A model generated the notes under the pieces. It did no database searches and was not told where the DNA came from. It was given only the letters and a program-made list of their open reading frames with translations. Source: Noviherbaspirillum autotrophicum (lineage in GTDB: Bacteria > Pseudomonadota > Gammaproteobacteria > Burkholderiales > Burkholderiaceae_D). Taken from it: a DNA stretch of 64,000 bases. Positions 28,101-37,570 of the stretch are shown here, piece by piece. The stretch's first letter is position 1, and each line of letters begins with the position of its first letter. The stretch is from the NCBI RefSeq assembly GCF_000818395.1, contig NZ_JWJG01000028.1, forward strand, positions 4,257,918 through 4,321,917. The letters are read 5' to 3'. Position numbers and translations under genes: made by a program.

Positions 28101-28119
28101 GATTCTGCTATGCAGAATC
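28101..28119. repeat. Inverted repeat in the long leader of the secreted hydrolase gene
   Basis: GATTCTGC-tat-GCAGAATC is a perfect 8-bp dyad with a 3-base centre. It lies between the upstream promoter (28237-28265) and the gene start at 27903. It could be an operator or an RNA hairpin. No coding region is supported across 27904-28342. Confidence 0.45.
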
Positions 28120-28236
28120 ATTTTCTGCATCTTGTGACGGTTTCTGCGCAGGCAAGTTGCACGAGCGCGGTTCTTTTCATTGTTCTTTTATTAAACCGCA
28201 AATCGTTACTGCACTGCAGTACTCTCTCTTACTGCC

Positions 28237-28265
28237 AATATAGGGCGGATTTTGCTTGATGTAAA
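28237..28265 (-). promoter_or_regulatory. Strong sigma-70 promoter far upstream of the secreted hydrolase
   Basis: On the minus strand TTTACA and TATATT are separated by exactly 17 bases. Transcription from here would give a leader of about 325 bases before the ATG at 27903. Confidence 0.6.
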
Positions 28266-28342
28266 GCAAGTGGTACAGGTTTAGGCAGACATCGCGAGCC
28301 AGACCCAGTGGCCGGCCAGTCATGGCCGGCGTTGCCTGTCCG

Positions 28343-29485
28343 CTACAGCGAGCGCGCGATGATTTCCTTCATGATTTCATTTGCCCCGCCGTAGATGCGC
28401 TGCACGCGCGCATCCGCATACATTTGCGCAATCGGATATTCGAGCATGTAGCCGTAGCCGCCAAACAGTTGCAGGCAGCGGTCGACCACCGTGCATTGCA
28501 AGTCCGAGATCCAGTACTTCGCCATCGATGCCAGCACGGTATCCATGCGGCCCTCGACCATGTCGACGATGCAGCGGTCGATGAAGGTGCGCGCCACCGT
28601 CGCCTCGGTCTTGATTTCGGCCAGCACGAAGCGCGTGTTCTGCATGTCGAGCAAGGCCTGGCCGAAGGCGCGCCGCTCGCGCGCGTGCTCGACCGTCAGC
28701 TGCAGCGCGCGCTCGATCGAGGCCACGCCGGACACGCCGAGGATGGTGCGCTCGTACGGCAGCTCGTTCATCAGCTGCGCGAAACCGCGGCCCTCGACGC
28801 CGCCCAGCACGTTCTGCAGCGGCACGCGCACATTGTCGAAGAACAGCTCGCAGGTATCCTGGCCCTTCTGCCCCAGCTTGTCGAGGATGCGCCCGACCTT
28901 GAAGCCGGCGCAGTCGCGGGTTTCCAGCAGCAGCAGCGACACGCCCTTGGCCCCGGCTTGCGGCTCGGTTTTGGCGACCATCAGGATCAGGTCGGCCAGG
29001 TAGCCGTTCGAAATGAAGATCTTCGAACCGTTGAGCACATAGCTGTCACCCTCCCGCAGCGCGGTGGTGCGGATGCCTTTCAGGTCGGAGCCCGCGCCCG
29101 GCTCGCTCATGGCAATCGCCGCCACCATCTCGCCCGACGCCAGCTTCGGCAGATATGTCTGCTTTTGTTCTTCCGTGCCCTGGTTGAGCAGGTAGTGCGC
29201 CACGATGGCATGCACGTGGATGCCGAACGCGGTGTCGCCGGCATACGCCAGCTCCTCGAACACGACCGACTGGTGCGCAAAGCTGCCGCCCGAGCCGCCG
29301 TAAGCATCGGGGATGTCAGCCAGCAGGATGCCGAGCTCGCCGGCACGGCGCCACAGCGCGCGGTCCACATGCTGCTGCTTGCGCCAGGTGTCCTGGTGCG
29401 GCGCGATTTCGGTGGCGACGAAGCGGCGCACCGCGTCTCGGAAGCCGTCCAGCTCCGGCGTCATCCAGGGGGAGGTGTAGGTCAT
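28343..29485 (-). CDS. Acyl-CoA dehydrogenase
   Basis: The 380-residue flavoenzyme introduces the alpha-beta double bond in acyl-CoA. Family motifs are present: AMSEPGAGSDLKGI (FAD/substrate region), GSKIFISNGYLADLI, ERTILGVSGVASIERAL, LQLFGGYGYMLEYP and the C-terminal RIYGGANEIMKEIIARSL. The substrate chain is not readable. It follows a thiolase-like gene by 36 bases in one operon opposed to a TetR regulator. It resembles the second acyl-CoA dehydrogenase at 41405 (shared ending NEIMKEIIAR). Confidence 0.93.
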   Translation of the reverse strand: MTYTSPWMTPELDGFRDAVRRFVATEIAPHQDTWRKQQHVDRALWRRAGELGILLADIPDAYGGSGGSFAHQSVVFEELAYAGDTAFGIHVHAIVAHYLLNQGTEEQKQTYLPKLASGEMVAAIAMSEPGAGSDLKGIRTTALREGDSYVLNGSKIFISNGYLADLILMVAKTEPQAGAKGVSLLLLETRDCAGFKVGRILDKLGQKGQDTCELFFDNVRVPLQNVLGGVEGRGFAQLMNELPYERTILGVSGVASIERALQLTVEHARERRAFGQALLDMQNTRFVLAEIKTEATVARTFIDRCIVDMVEGRMDTVLASMAKYWISDLQCTVVDRCLQLFGGYGYMLEYPIAQMYADARVQRIYGGANEIMKEIIARSL

Positions 29486-29521
29486 GTCTTGTCTCCGGTT
29501 TGATTTATGGAATGGAGGCGC

Positions 29522-30700
29522 CTATTGCGCGCAATACATCGTCACCACGCAGGCGCCGCCCAGACCGAGGTTGTGCTGCAGCGCGACGCGCGCGCCGGCC
29601 ACCTGCCGCTCCTGCGCCGTGCCGCGCAGCTGGTGCGTCAGCTCATAACATTGCGCCAGCCCGGTCGCGCCCAGCGGATGGCCCTTCGACAGCAGCCCGC
29701 CGGACGGATTGGTCACCACCTTGCCGCCATAGGTGTTGTCGCCGTCGCACACGAATTTTTCCGCGCCACCCTCCGGGCACAGCCCGAGCGCCTCGTAAGT
29801 GATCAGCTCGTTCTGCGCGAAGCAGTCGTGCAGCTCCACCACGTCGATGCCGTCCGGGCCGATGCCCGCTTCCCGGTACACCTTGTCGGCCGCCTCTTTC
29901 GCCATGTCGAAGCCGACCAGCCGCATCATGTCGCCCGAGTCGAATGTGCCGGGGCGGTCGGTCGTCATCGCCTGCGCAACGATGTGCACGCCGGCCTTCA
30001 AGTCGCGCTGTTGCGCGAAGCGCTCGGACACCAGCACGGCCGCAGCGCCCCCGCAGGTCGGCGGGCACGCCATCAGGCGCGTCATCACGCCCGGCCAGAT
30101 CATCGGTGCGTTCATCACGTCTTCCTCGCTCACCACCTTGCGAAACAGCGCCAGCGGATTATTGGCCGCATGGCGGCTCGCCTTGGCGCGGATCTTGGCG
30201 AAGGTCTCGAGCTTCGTGCCGTACTTCTTCATGTGGGACAAGCCGGCGCCGCCGAAATAGCGCAGCGCCAGCGGAACGTCCGGCATGCCGACCAGGCGGT
30301 CGGTGACCGCGTCGAAGTCGTCGAACGGCGCCGGCCGGTCGCGAAACACGGAACCGAGCGCGCCCGGGCTCATCTGCTCGAATCCGAGCGCCAGCACGCA
30401 GTCGGCCGCGCCAGAGGCGATCGCCTGGCGCGCCAGGAACAGCGCGGTCGACCCGGTCGAGCAGTTATTGTTGACATTGACGATGGGGATGCCGGTCATG
30501 CCGACCTGATAGAGCGCCTTCTGGCCGCACGTCGAGTCGCCGTACACGTAGCCGACGTAGGCTTGCTGGATCTCTTCATAAGCGAGGCCGGCATCCTCCA
30601 GCGCCAGGCGCGCCGCAGCGGCGCCCATCTCATGGTAGCTGGCGCTCGCTCCCGGCTTGGCGAACGGGATCATGCCCACGCCCGACACACATACCTTCAT
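29522..30700 (-). CDS. SCP-x/lipid-transfer-type thiolase
   Basis: The 392-residue protein belongs to the thiolase superfamily, SCP-x/acetyl-CoA acetyltransferase-like branch. The nucleophilic Cys is in NVNNNCSTGSTALFLA, with VELHDCFAQNELI and [14 protein letters not shown] as the other catalytic segments. Such enzymes cleave 3-oxoacyl-CoA or act in sterol/branched-chain side-chain degradation. It heads an operon with an acyl-CoA dehydrogenase and is transcribed from a promoter overlapped by TetR-type operators. Confidence 0.9.
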   Translation of the reverse strand: MKVCVSGVGMIPFAKPGASASYHEMGAAAARLALEDAGLAYEEIQQAYVGYVYGDSTCGQKALYQVGMTGIPIVNVNNNCSTGSTALFLARQAIASGAADCVLALGFEQMSPGALGSVFRDRPAPFDDFDAVTDRLVGMPDVPLALRYFGGAGLSHMKKYGTKLETFAKIRAKASRHAANNPLALFRKVVSEEDVMNAPMIWPGVMTRLMACPPTCGGAAAVLVSERFAQQRDLKAGVHIVAQAMTTDRPGTFDSGDMMRLVGFDMAKEAADKVYREAGIGPDGIDVVELHDCFAQNELITYEALGLCPEGGAEKFVCDGDNTYGGKVVTNPSGGLLSKGHPLGATGLAQCYELTHQLRGTAQERQVAGARVALQHNLGLGGACVVTMYCAQ

Positions 30701-30734
30701 ATCCTGCCTCCATCCTTGAGTGAATTTGCAATAA

Positions 30735-30750
30735 TAGGTCGGACGACCTA
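30735..30750. promoter_or_regulatory. TetR-type operator palindrome
   Basis: TAGGTCG-GA-CGACCTA is a perfect 7+2+7 palindrome between the divergent thiolase and TetR genes. A further half-site TAGGTCA (30764-30770) overlaps the thiolase -10. The adjacent TetR protein is the obvious ligand. Confidence 0.7.
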
Positions 30751-30759
30751 AAGCGTTTT

Positions 30760-30787
30760 ATTATAGGTCAGTTGTATGGGTTTGCAA
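30760..30787 (-). promoter_or_regulatory. Promoter of the thiolase/acyl-CoA dehydrogenase operon
   Basis: On the minus strand TTGCAA and a consensus TATAAT are 16 bases apart, with the start codon about 60 bases downstream. Operator sequences sit on and just after the -10, as expected for repression. Confidence 0.7.
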
Positions 30788-30831
30788 CGGGCGTGGGATA
30801 ATCGCGCCTGCCTTGAACCTGCCGCGCCACC

Positions 30832-31467
30832 ATGACTTCTGCCCTGAAAAGCTCGCTCCAACGGAAAACCTCCAGCACCACCGAAAAGGGGTACGAGCGC
30901 GCGCGCGACATCCTGCAGGCGGCGCGTGAAATCTTCGCGGCGGAAGGCTACGGCGGCCTGTCGATGCGGCGCGTGGCCGTCCAGGCCGGCATCAGCCTGT
31001 CCAACGTGCAGCACTACTACCACAGCAAGGATGCGCTGGTGGAAGCGGTGCTGCTGGACTCGCTCAACCAGTTCCAGGAAAAGATCGACGGCATCACCGC
31101 GTCGATGGCGGGCGCCTCGCGCGTGGACCAGTTCCTGTCGACGGTCGACATGTTCCTCGAAGAGCTGGGCGCGCCGCTCATGCGCGGCATGTTTTTCGAA
31201 TTCTGGGCGCTGGCCACGCGCAACACGTTTGCGTCGACCCTGATGGAACGCATGCAGGCGCGCGAGAGAAAGGCAATCTTCAACCTGATCCGCGGCATGT
31301 CGCCCGCCATCTCCGACCAGGAATACATGGTGCGCGCCGCGCTGATCGTGGCGCAGATCGAGGGCTTGATGCTGTTTCGCGTACGCAACCGGCCCAAGCG
31401 CCCGGAGCTCGAAGGCCTGGAGCAGGCGGCGCGCGACGCGGTGCTGCGGCTGGCGACGCAGCCGTAG
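30832..31467 (+). CDS. TetR-family repressor
   Basis: The 211-residue protein has the N-terminal TetR helix-turn-helix (ILQAAREIFAAEGYGGLSMRRVAVQAGISLSNVQHYYHSKDAL, quoted in part) and an all-helical ligand domain. It is divergent from the thiolase/acyl-CoA dehydrogenase operon, and a perfect palindrome separates them. It probably represses that operon until an acyl-CoA or related inducer binds (inference). Confidence 0.92.
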   Translation: MTSALKSSLQRKTSSTTEKGYERARDILQAAREIFAAEGYGGLSMRRVAVQAGISLSNVQHYYHSKDALVEAVLLDSLNQFQEKIDGITASMAGASRVDQFLSTVDMFLEELGAPLMRGMFFEFWALATRNTFASTLMERMQARERKAIFNLIRGMSPAISDQEYMVRAALIVAQIEGLMLFRVRNRPKRPELEGLEQAARDAVLRLATQP

Positions 31468-31593
31468 CGCCGATTACGCACCGCCGATTCCGCGCCGCTG
31501 CTTGAGATTTCTCGGCGCGCCGCCCAGGACAATCTGCGATGCTTTTGCTCGCATGCATCAAATTGATTGATTCACCGCCGGAGCTGACCCGCC

Positions 31594-32616
31594 ATGCCCC
31601 TCTCGACACCGCTTGCGCCCGCCGCCGACCAATCGCTGCCGCCGGCGCCGACCGCCATTCCTGACCCCGACGGGCATCCGCGCTTCGGCCGATTCGCCGG
31701 CGCCACGGCCGCCATCGACTGGACGCGCCTGGCCGCGCCTTACGCCCGCAGCGCGCCGTGGCGCCATTTCCACCACAAGCGCTGGCAGTATGTCGCGCTC
31801 GCCACCGAGGAAGTGTTCTGCGGGATCGCGATTGTCGACCTGGGCTGGACCAGCACCGCGTTTGCCTATGCCTTCGACCGCGTCCTGCGCGCGGAAGTCG
31901 CGGGCTATTCGCAGAACGGCTTGCCGGGGATGGGCGCGCGGGTGGCTTCGCATGCGAACGGCGACAGCGCCTTCCGCTGGCCGGGCAGCCGCATTCACTA
32001 TGGCGCGGTTGATGGTCAATACCGGCTGGCCCTGCGCTGCTGCGGCTTCGAGATCGATGCCGCGTTCGCCGCCACGGACGCCCCGCTCTTGCTGGCCGTC
32101 GGCCCGGTCGCCGGCGGCGCGGTGCACGCCACCCAGAAGTCGCCCGGCATGCCGCTGGCCGGCGAGGTGCGCTGCGCGGGCCGGCGCTACCGCCTCGACG
32201 GCGGCGTGGCCAGCTTCGATTATTCCAACGGCTTGCTTGCGCGCGACACCGCCTGGCAGTGGGCCTCCGCGCACAGCCTGGCGCTCGGCTTCAATCTGCA
32301 GGCCGGTTACTTCGGCGAGCACGAAAACGCGCTGTGGCTGGACGGGCGCCTGATCCCGCTCGGGGCGGCGCGTTTCGACTATGATCGCGCCCGCCCGCTC
32401 GCGCCCTGGCATGTCCACACCGACGACGGCTTGCTCGACCTGCAGTTCACGCCGGAAGGCGCGCGGCGCGAAGACAAGAACCTGCTGGTGGCGGCATCGC
32501 GCTACATCCAGCCGATCGGCCATTTTTCCGGTTGGGTGAAAGCTGCGCCCGGCGCCGCGCCGCGCAGGGTCGAGCGGCTTGCCGGCGTCACCGAAGACCA
32601 TTATTCGCGCTGGTAA
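31594..32616 (+). CDS. DUF2804 protein
   Basis: The 340-residue protein matches DUF2804: HKRWQYVALATEEVFCGIAIVDLGW near residue 70, DYSNGLLARDTAWQWASAHS and GYFGEHENALWLDG in the middle, and GHFSGWV near the end. No signal peptide or membrane segment is apparent. The family has a predicted lipocalin-like beta structure and unknown function. GGAG lies upstream of the ATG. It ends 6 bases before the convergent DUF2905 gene. Confidence 0.85.
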   Translation: MPLSTPLAPAADQSLPPAPTAIPDPDGHPRFGRFAGATAAIDWTRLAAPYARSAPWRHFHHKRWQYVALATEEVFCGIAIVDLGWTSTAFAYAFDRVLRAEVAGYSQNGLPGMGARVASHANGDSAFRWPGSRIHYGAVDGQYRLALRCCGFEIDAAFAATDAPLLLAVGPVAGGAVHATQKSPGMPLAGEVRCAGRRYRLDGGVASFDYSNGLLARDTAWQWASAHSLALGFNLQAGYFGEHENALWLDGRLIPLGAARFDYDRARPLAPWHVHTDDGLLDLQFTPEGARREDKNLLVAASRYIQPIGHFSGWVKAAPGAAPRRVERLAGVTEDHYSRW

Positions 32617-32622
32617 GCCCGA

Positions 32623-32823
32623 TCAGCGCCGGAAAATCCACAGCAGCAGCGACACCAGCACCGACACCACGATGCTGGTCACCACGGGGAAGTGGAAGCT
32701 GAATCCTTCCCGCACGATATGGATATCCCCCGGCAGGCGGCCCAGCGGCAGCTTCGACAGCCACGGCCAGGCCAGCCCGGCGATCAGCAAAACCAGTCCG
32801 GTAACGATAAGAAAGCGTTGCAT
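32623..32823 (-). CDS. DUF2905 small membrane protein
   Basis: The 66-residue protein has two membrane helices around the conserved loop LPLGRLPGDIHIVREGFSFHFP, the hallmark of DUF2905. Function is unknown. The start is set at ATG 32823 (MQRFLIVTG), as relatives begin with the first helix; the longer frame to 32862 is unlikely. It is divergent from ftsH. Confidence 0.85.
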   Translation of the reverse strand: MQRFLIVTGLVLLIAGLAWPWLSKLPLGRLPGDIHIVREGFSFHFPVVTSIVVSVLVSLLLWIFRR

Positions 32824-32987
32824 GAGAAAAGAATGATCACGACAAGCCAGTTCGGTGGACACCGGGTTGGATACGGCGCGGCATCAATCATTCCCGCAAG
32901 GCTGCACTTGCGTCAAGGATTTGCACTGCGGACAATGGAATACTGCGTACCTATCTTGAAAGTCGTGCCCGCCGCACAGGAGTCGTC

Positions 32988-34811
32988 ATGGAGCGTCAAA
33001 CAAAACTCAATCTCTGGTATCTCGCCTTCGCCCTGATGGGCGTATTGCTGCTGCGTGACGTATGGCTGATGACGCGCGAAGTCGAGCCGCTGCCCTACAG
33101 CCAGTTCATCCAGGAATTGAAAGCCGGTAACGTCGACGAAATCGCGGTCGATCCCAATTTCATTCGCGGCACCCTGCGCCGGCCGCTGAAGGGCGGCGGT
33201 CCCACGGAATTCGTCACGACCCGCGTGGAAACCGATCTGGCGCGCGACTTGTCGCAGTACAACGTCAAGTTCGCCGGCGTAGTGCAAAACACGTTGCTGC
33301 GCGACGTGCTCGGCTGGGTGGTGCCGGTGGCGATCTTTTTCGGGCTGTGGATGCTGGTCATCCGCAAGATGGCTGACAAGAACGGATTCGGCGGCGGCTT
33401 GCTCTCCATCGGCAAGAGCAAGGCCAAGATTTATGTCGAAACCGACGTGCGCATCAGCTTCGACGACGTCGCCGGCGTCGATGAGGCGAAGGAGGAGTTG
33501 CGCGAAGTCGTCAACTTCCTGAAAGACCCGCAGCGCTACGGCCGCCTGGGCGCGCGCATCCCCAAGGGCGTGCTGCTGGTGGGCCCGCCCGGCACCGGCA
33601 AGACCATGCTCGCGCGCGCCGTGGCAGGCCAGGCCGGCGTGCCGTTCTTCTCGATTTCCGGTTCGGAATTCGTCGAGATGTTCGTCGGCGTGGGCGCGGC
33701 GCGCGTGCGCGACCTGTTCGAGCAGGCGCGCCAGAAGGCGCCCGCCATCATCTTCATCGACGAGCTCGATGCGCTCGGGCGCGCCCGCAATTCCTACGGC
33801 GTGGGCGGCCACGACGAAAAGGAGCAGACCCTGAACCAGCTGCTGGCCGAGCTCGACGGCTTCGATCCCTCCTCCGGCCTGGTACTGCTGGCCGCCACCA
33901 ACCGCCCGGAAATCCTCGACCCGGCCCTGCTGCGCGCCGGCCGCTTCGACCGCCAGATCCTGGTCGACCGCCCGGACAAGCCGGGGCGGCTGGCGATCCT
34001 GAATGTGCATATCCGCAAGATCAAGACGGCTCCCGACGTGAACCGGGAACAGATTGCCGCCCTGACTCCCGGCTTTTCCGGCGCCGACATTGCCAACCTG
34101 GTCAACGAGGCGGCGCTGCTGGCCACGCGGCGCGAGCGCGACGCCGTGACGATGGACGACTTCAACGGCGCCATCGAGCGCATCGTCGCCGGCCTGGAAA
34201 AGAAGAACCGCCTGCTTAATCCGCAGGAACGCAACATCGTCGCGCACCACGAGATGGGGCATGCCCTGGTCGCGATGTCGCTGCCCGGCACCGACCCGGT
34301 GCACAAGGTTTCCATCATTCCGCGCGGCGTGGGCGCGCTCGGCTACACCCTGCAGCGCCCCACCGAGGATCGTTTCCTGATGACGCGCGAGGAACTGGAG
34401 CGCAAGATGGCGGTGCTCTTGGGCGGCCGCGCCGCCGAGCAGATCGTGTTCAGCCACCTGTCGACCGGCGCGGCCGATGACCTGGTGAAAGTCACCGATA
34501 TTGCGCGCAGCATGGTCACCCGCTACGGCATGGACAAGCAGCTCGGCAATCTCGCCTACGAGGAAGAGCGCCACGCGTTTCTCGGCGTGGAGCAGATCGA
34601 GCGGCGCGAGCGCAACTACTCCGAACAGACTGCGCGCGAGATCGATTGCGCGGTGCGCGAGATCGTGGAAAAGGCGTATGCGAACGCGCTCGATATTCTC
34701 GGCCGACGCCGTCACGTGCTGGAGCAGGCCGCCGCCCGCCTGATGGAAAAGGAAACGCTGGACGAGGAAGATCTGGCAAGCTTGCGCAGCGCGCTGCCGG
34801 CGGCGTCCTAA
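32988..34811 (+). CDS. ftsH: Membrane-bound ATP-dependent zinc metalloprotease FtsH
   Basis: The 607-residue protein has two N-terminal membrane segments (about residues 9-28 and 105-127). The AAA+ module has Walker A GPPGTGKT (199-206), Walker [12 protein letters not shown] and the second region of homology ([22 protein letters not shown], in part). The M41 peptidase site is HEMGH (421-425), where HEAGH is more usual. FtsH hexamers degrade misfolded membrane and regulatory proteins. It lacks the usual rlmE/folP neighbours, so it may be a second copy. AGGAG precedes the start. Confidence 0.93.
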   Translation: MERQTKLNLWYLAFALMGVLLLRDVWLMTREVEPLPYSQFIQELKAGNVDEIAVDPNFIRGTLRRPLKGGGPTEFVTTRVETDLARDLSQYNVKFAGVVQNTLLRDVLGWVVPVAIFFGLWMLVIRKMADKNGFGGGLLSIGKSKAKIYVETDVRISFDDVAGVDEAKEELREVVNFLKDPQRYGRLGARIPKGVLLVGPPGTGKTMLARAVAGQAGVPFFSISGSEFVEMFVGVGAARVRDLFEQARQKAPAIIFIDELDALGRARNSYGVGGHDEKEQTLNQLLAELDGFDPSSGLVLLAATNRPEILDPALLRAGRFDRQILVDRPDKPGRLAILNVHIRKIKTAPDVNREQIAALTPGFSGADIANLVNEAALLATRRERDAVTMDDFNGAIERIVAGLEKKNRLLNPQERNIVAHHEMGHALVAMSLPGTDPVHKVSIIPRGVGALGYTLQRPTEDRFLMTREELERKMAVLLGGRAAEQIVFSHLSTGAADDLVKVTDIARSMVTRYGMDKQLGNLAYEEERHAFLGVEQIERRERNYSEQTAREIDCAVREIVEKAYANALDILGRRRHVLEQAAARLMEKETLDEEDLASLRSALPAAS

Positions 34812-34953
34812 GCCCGGTACTGCGCCGCGCCTGCCCAAGGATGCCGAACAGGGGGGCGCACGTTCCCGTCATCGAAAAGCGCGTAACGGAATACAATATC
34901 CATCCTGCCGGCCACTTCGGTGCTCCGGAACCCATCCTGCCTGGTAAGGAACC

Positions 34954-35316
34954 ATGAACAAATCGTTAATGCTGGCCGCGACTTTCTTCAGCGCGGCATA
35001 TGCATGCAATCCAGTTATGGCCGCGGAAAGCATGGCCAAAGTCCATCCGCAGCAAATCATCCGGTTCAAGACGGAGAGCTATGGCTGCATGAGCAAGGAG
35101 GCGCTGGAAGAGGCGTCGCAGTACGCGCATCGGCATGAAGACGCGGAGTTCCGTACCATGTTCAGCAACAAGTTCTGCGTCGCGCTTCCCAAGAACGTCA
35201 ATTTCAAGATTCTCAGGATTGCCAATATTCACCCGGACTTCGATGTCATCGAAATAACGGACGAAAAAACTCCCGGTGCCATGACCGGCCTGTTCGCTGA
35301 ATGGGATTACCGATAG
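34954..35316 (+). CDS. Small secreted protein of unknown function
   Basis: The 120-residue precursor has a signal peptide ending near VMAA (residue 24). The mature part has two Cys (GCMSKE and KFCVAL) that could form a disulfide, and ends in GLFAEWDYR. I recognise no family. The start has AAGGA. It is separated from ftsH by 142 bases that hold no feature I can support. Confidence 0.65.
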   Translation: MNKSLMLAATFFSAAYACNPVMAAESMAKVHPQQIIRFKTESYGCMSKEALEEASQYAHRHEDAEFRTMFSNKFCVALPKNVNFKILRIANIHPDFDVIEITDEKTPGAMTGLFAEWDYR

Positions 35317-35378
35317 TTATTCCGCCAGCCTACCGGACCTGTGCCGGCTAGCGGCGCGGCGCCTACCTTCTGAGTGAC

Positions 35379-35768
35379 ATGCTTCCCGACGCGCAAATAG
35401 ATTTTTCTTCATTACTTCCGTCGAAGCGCCATCTGTGGCGCGTCGCCGCCGTGATTCTGGGTGCTTCGCTCATCGCCGGGCTCATGCTCGGGCTATGCAT
35501 CTTCTATTGGCCCCATGGCGCGTTAGCGGATGAACTCGGAAAAACGTTCGTCGCCGGCGGCCCGGCAGTGTTCAGCGCGCCGGGAGGCGGCTTGGTCGCG
35601 CTGGAAGCTGGGATCGTGTGGGGGATCTGCCTGGCCTTCGTGGCAGCCTTCATGTATACCGCGTGGCTGATTTATAGCGTCACGAAGAGGTATAACGATT
35701 TGGTGGCGCAAGAAAAGATGAAGGCCTATCGGCGCACCATCGAAGGCAAGCGGCCGGACCGGAATTAA
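35379..35768 (+). CDS. Small membrane protein of unknown function
   Basis: The 129-residue protein has two hydrophobic helices (about residues 20-44, AAVILGASLIAGLMLGLCIFYW, quoted in part, and 78-100, GIVWGICLAFVAAFMYTAWLIY, in part). A Gly-rich loop separates them and the tail is basic (KRYNDLVAQEKMKAYRRTIEGKRPDRN). No family is recognised. The 185 bases that follow up to ctaD hold no gene I can support. Confidence 0.65.
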   Translation: MLPDAQIDFSSLLPSKRHLWRVAAVILGASLIAGLMLGLCIFYWPHGALADELGKTFVAGGPAVFSAPGGGLVALEAGIVWGICLAFVAAFMYTAWLIYSVTKRYNDLVAQEKMKAYRRTIEGKRPDRN

Positions 35769-35953
35769 CAGTCTTTTACCTGTCGGCAGGCAGAACTTTC
35801 GCCTTCCCTCCTCTCTCCAAGTACTTCTTGCATATCTCGCATCTTCAAGCCGGCCGGGAACGACGCCGCAGATGAATGCTGGTCTGCGCTGCCGCAACGC
35901 CCAGGGCGGTTCGATTGCGGGCGGAACGAAGGCACTGGACGGAGGCATTCATC

Positions 35954-37546
35954 ATGGCAGGTGCAACAGGCATCACCGGCGTCGACACGCACGAGCACGC
36001 CCACGATCATCCGCACGGCTGGCAACGCTGGTTGTTTGCCACCAACCACAAGGATATCGGCACCTTGTACATGGTGTTTTCCTTCGTTATGTTCCTGATG
36101 GGAGGCATCCTTGCCCTACTGATCCGCGCCGAACTGTTCCAGCCGGGGCTGCAATTCTTCCGGCCGGAAGTCTATAACCAGCTCGTCACGATGCACGGGC
36201 TGATGATGATTTTCGGTGCCATCATGCCGGCCTTCGTCGGCTTCGCCAACTGGATGATTCCGCTGCAGATCGGCGCCTCCGACATGGCGTTCGCCCGCAT
36301 GAACAATTTCTCGTTCTGGCTGCTGCCGCCGGCCGCGATTCTCATGACTGCCTCGTTTTTCAGCGCCGGCGGCGCCACCGCCTCGGGCTGGACCATGTAC
36401 CCGCCGCTGTCGCTGCAGATGGGCATCGGCATGGACATGACCATCTTCGCGGTGCACATCATGGGCGCCTCGTCGATCATGGGCGCCATCAACATCATCA
36501 CCACCATCCTGAACATGCGCGCGCCCGGCATGACGCTGATGAAGATGCCGATGTTCTGCTGGACCTGGCTCATCACCGCCTATCTGCTGATCGCCGTGAT
36601 GCCGGTGCTGGCGGGCGCCATCACGATGACGCTGACCGACCGCCACTTCGGCACCTCCTTCTTCAATGCGGCCGGCGGCGGCGACCCGGTGATGTACCAG
36701 CACATCTTCTGGTTCTTCGGCCACCCCGAGGTGTACATCATGATCCTGCCGGCATTCGGCATCATTTCGCAGATCATCCCGGCATTCGCGCGCAAGCAGC
36801 TGTTCGGCTATGCCTCGATGGTGTATGCGACGGCGTCGATCGCGATCCTGTCGTTCATCGTCTGGGCGCACCACATGTTTACCACCGGCATGCCAGTCAC
36901 CGGCCAGCTGTTTTTCATGTACGCGACCATGCTGATCTCGGTGCCGACCGGCGTGAAAGTGTTCAACTGGGTGGCGACCATGTGGAAAGGCGCCATGACG
37001 TTCGAGACTCCGATGCTGTTCGCCGTCGGCTTCATCTTCGTGTTCACGATCGGCGGCTTTTCCGGCCTGATCCTGGCGGTGGCGCCGATCGATATCCAGG
37101 CACAGGATACGTATTACGTGATCGCGCACTTCCATTACGTGCTGGTGGCGGGTTCCTTGTTCGCGCTGTTTGCCGGCTTCTACTACTGGGTGCCGAAGTG
37201 GACCGGTTTCATGTATAACGAAGCCCGTGGCAAGTTCCACTTCTGGAATTCGCTGATCTGGGTGAACGTCACCTTCTTTCCGATGCACTTCCTGGGGCTG
37301 GCCGGCATGCCGCGCCGTTACGCCGACTACCCGACGCAATTCACGGATTTCAACGTCGTCACCTCGATCGGCGCCTTCGCGTTTGGGCTGAGCCAGGTGT
37401 ATTTCCTGTTTGCGGTGGTGCTGCCGGTCATCAAGGGCGGCGAAAAAGCGCCGGCCAAGCCGTGGGATGGCGCGGAAGGACTGGAATGGACCGTGCCGAG
37501 CCCGGCGCCGTTCCATACCTTTGAAGTACCGCCGGTCGTCAAGTAA
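35954..37546 (+). CDS. ctaD: Cytochrome c oxidase subunit I (aa3-type)
   Basis: The 530-residue protein has about twelve membrane helices. Heme and copper ligands are intact: MHG in helix II, GHPEVY (CuB His, the proton-channel Glu and the His-linked Tyr), WAHHMF (two CuB His) and AHFHYVL (heme a and a3 His). The K-channel Lys is in PTGVKVFNW. The GGAGG site places the start at ATG 35954. It catalyses O2 reduction at the inner membrane. Unusually, no subunit II, III or ctaG gene adjoins it; only a DUF2244 gene follows, 24 bases downstream. Confidence 0.96.
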   Translation: MAGATGITGVDTHEHAHDHPHGWQRWLFATNHKDIGTLYMVFSFVMFLMGGILALLIRAELFQPGLQFFRPEVYNQLVTMHGLMMIFGAIMPAFVGFANWMIPLQIGASDMAFARMNNFSFWLLPPAAILMTASFFSAGGATASGWTMYPPLSLQMGIGMDMTIFAVHIMGASSIMGAINIITTILNMRAPGMTLMKMPMFCWTWLITAYLLIAVMPVLAGAITMTLTDRHFGTSFFNAAGGGDPVMYQHIFWFFGHPEVYIMILPAFGIISQIIPAFARKQLFGYASMVYATASIAILSFIVWAHHMFTTGMPVTGQLFFMYATMLISVPTGVKVFNWVATMWKGAMTFETPMLFAVGFIFVFTIGGFSGLILAVAPIDIQAQDTYYVIAHFHYVLVAGSLFALFAGFYYWVPKWTGFMYNEARGKFHFWNSLIWVNVTFFPMHFLGLAGMPRRYADYPTQFTDFNVVTSIGAFAFGLSQVYFLFAVVLPVIKGGEKAPAKPWDGAEGLEWTVPSPAPFHTFEVPPVVK

Positions 37547-37570
37547 TTCCCATGCCGAGCGAGGCTGCGA

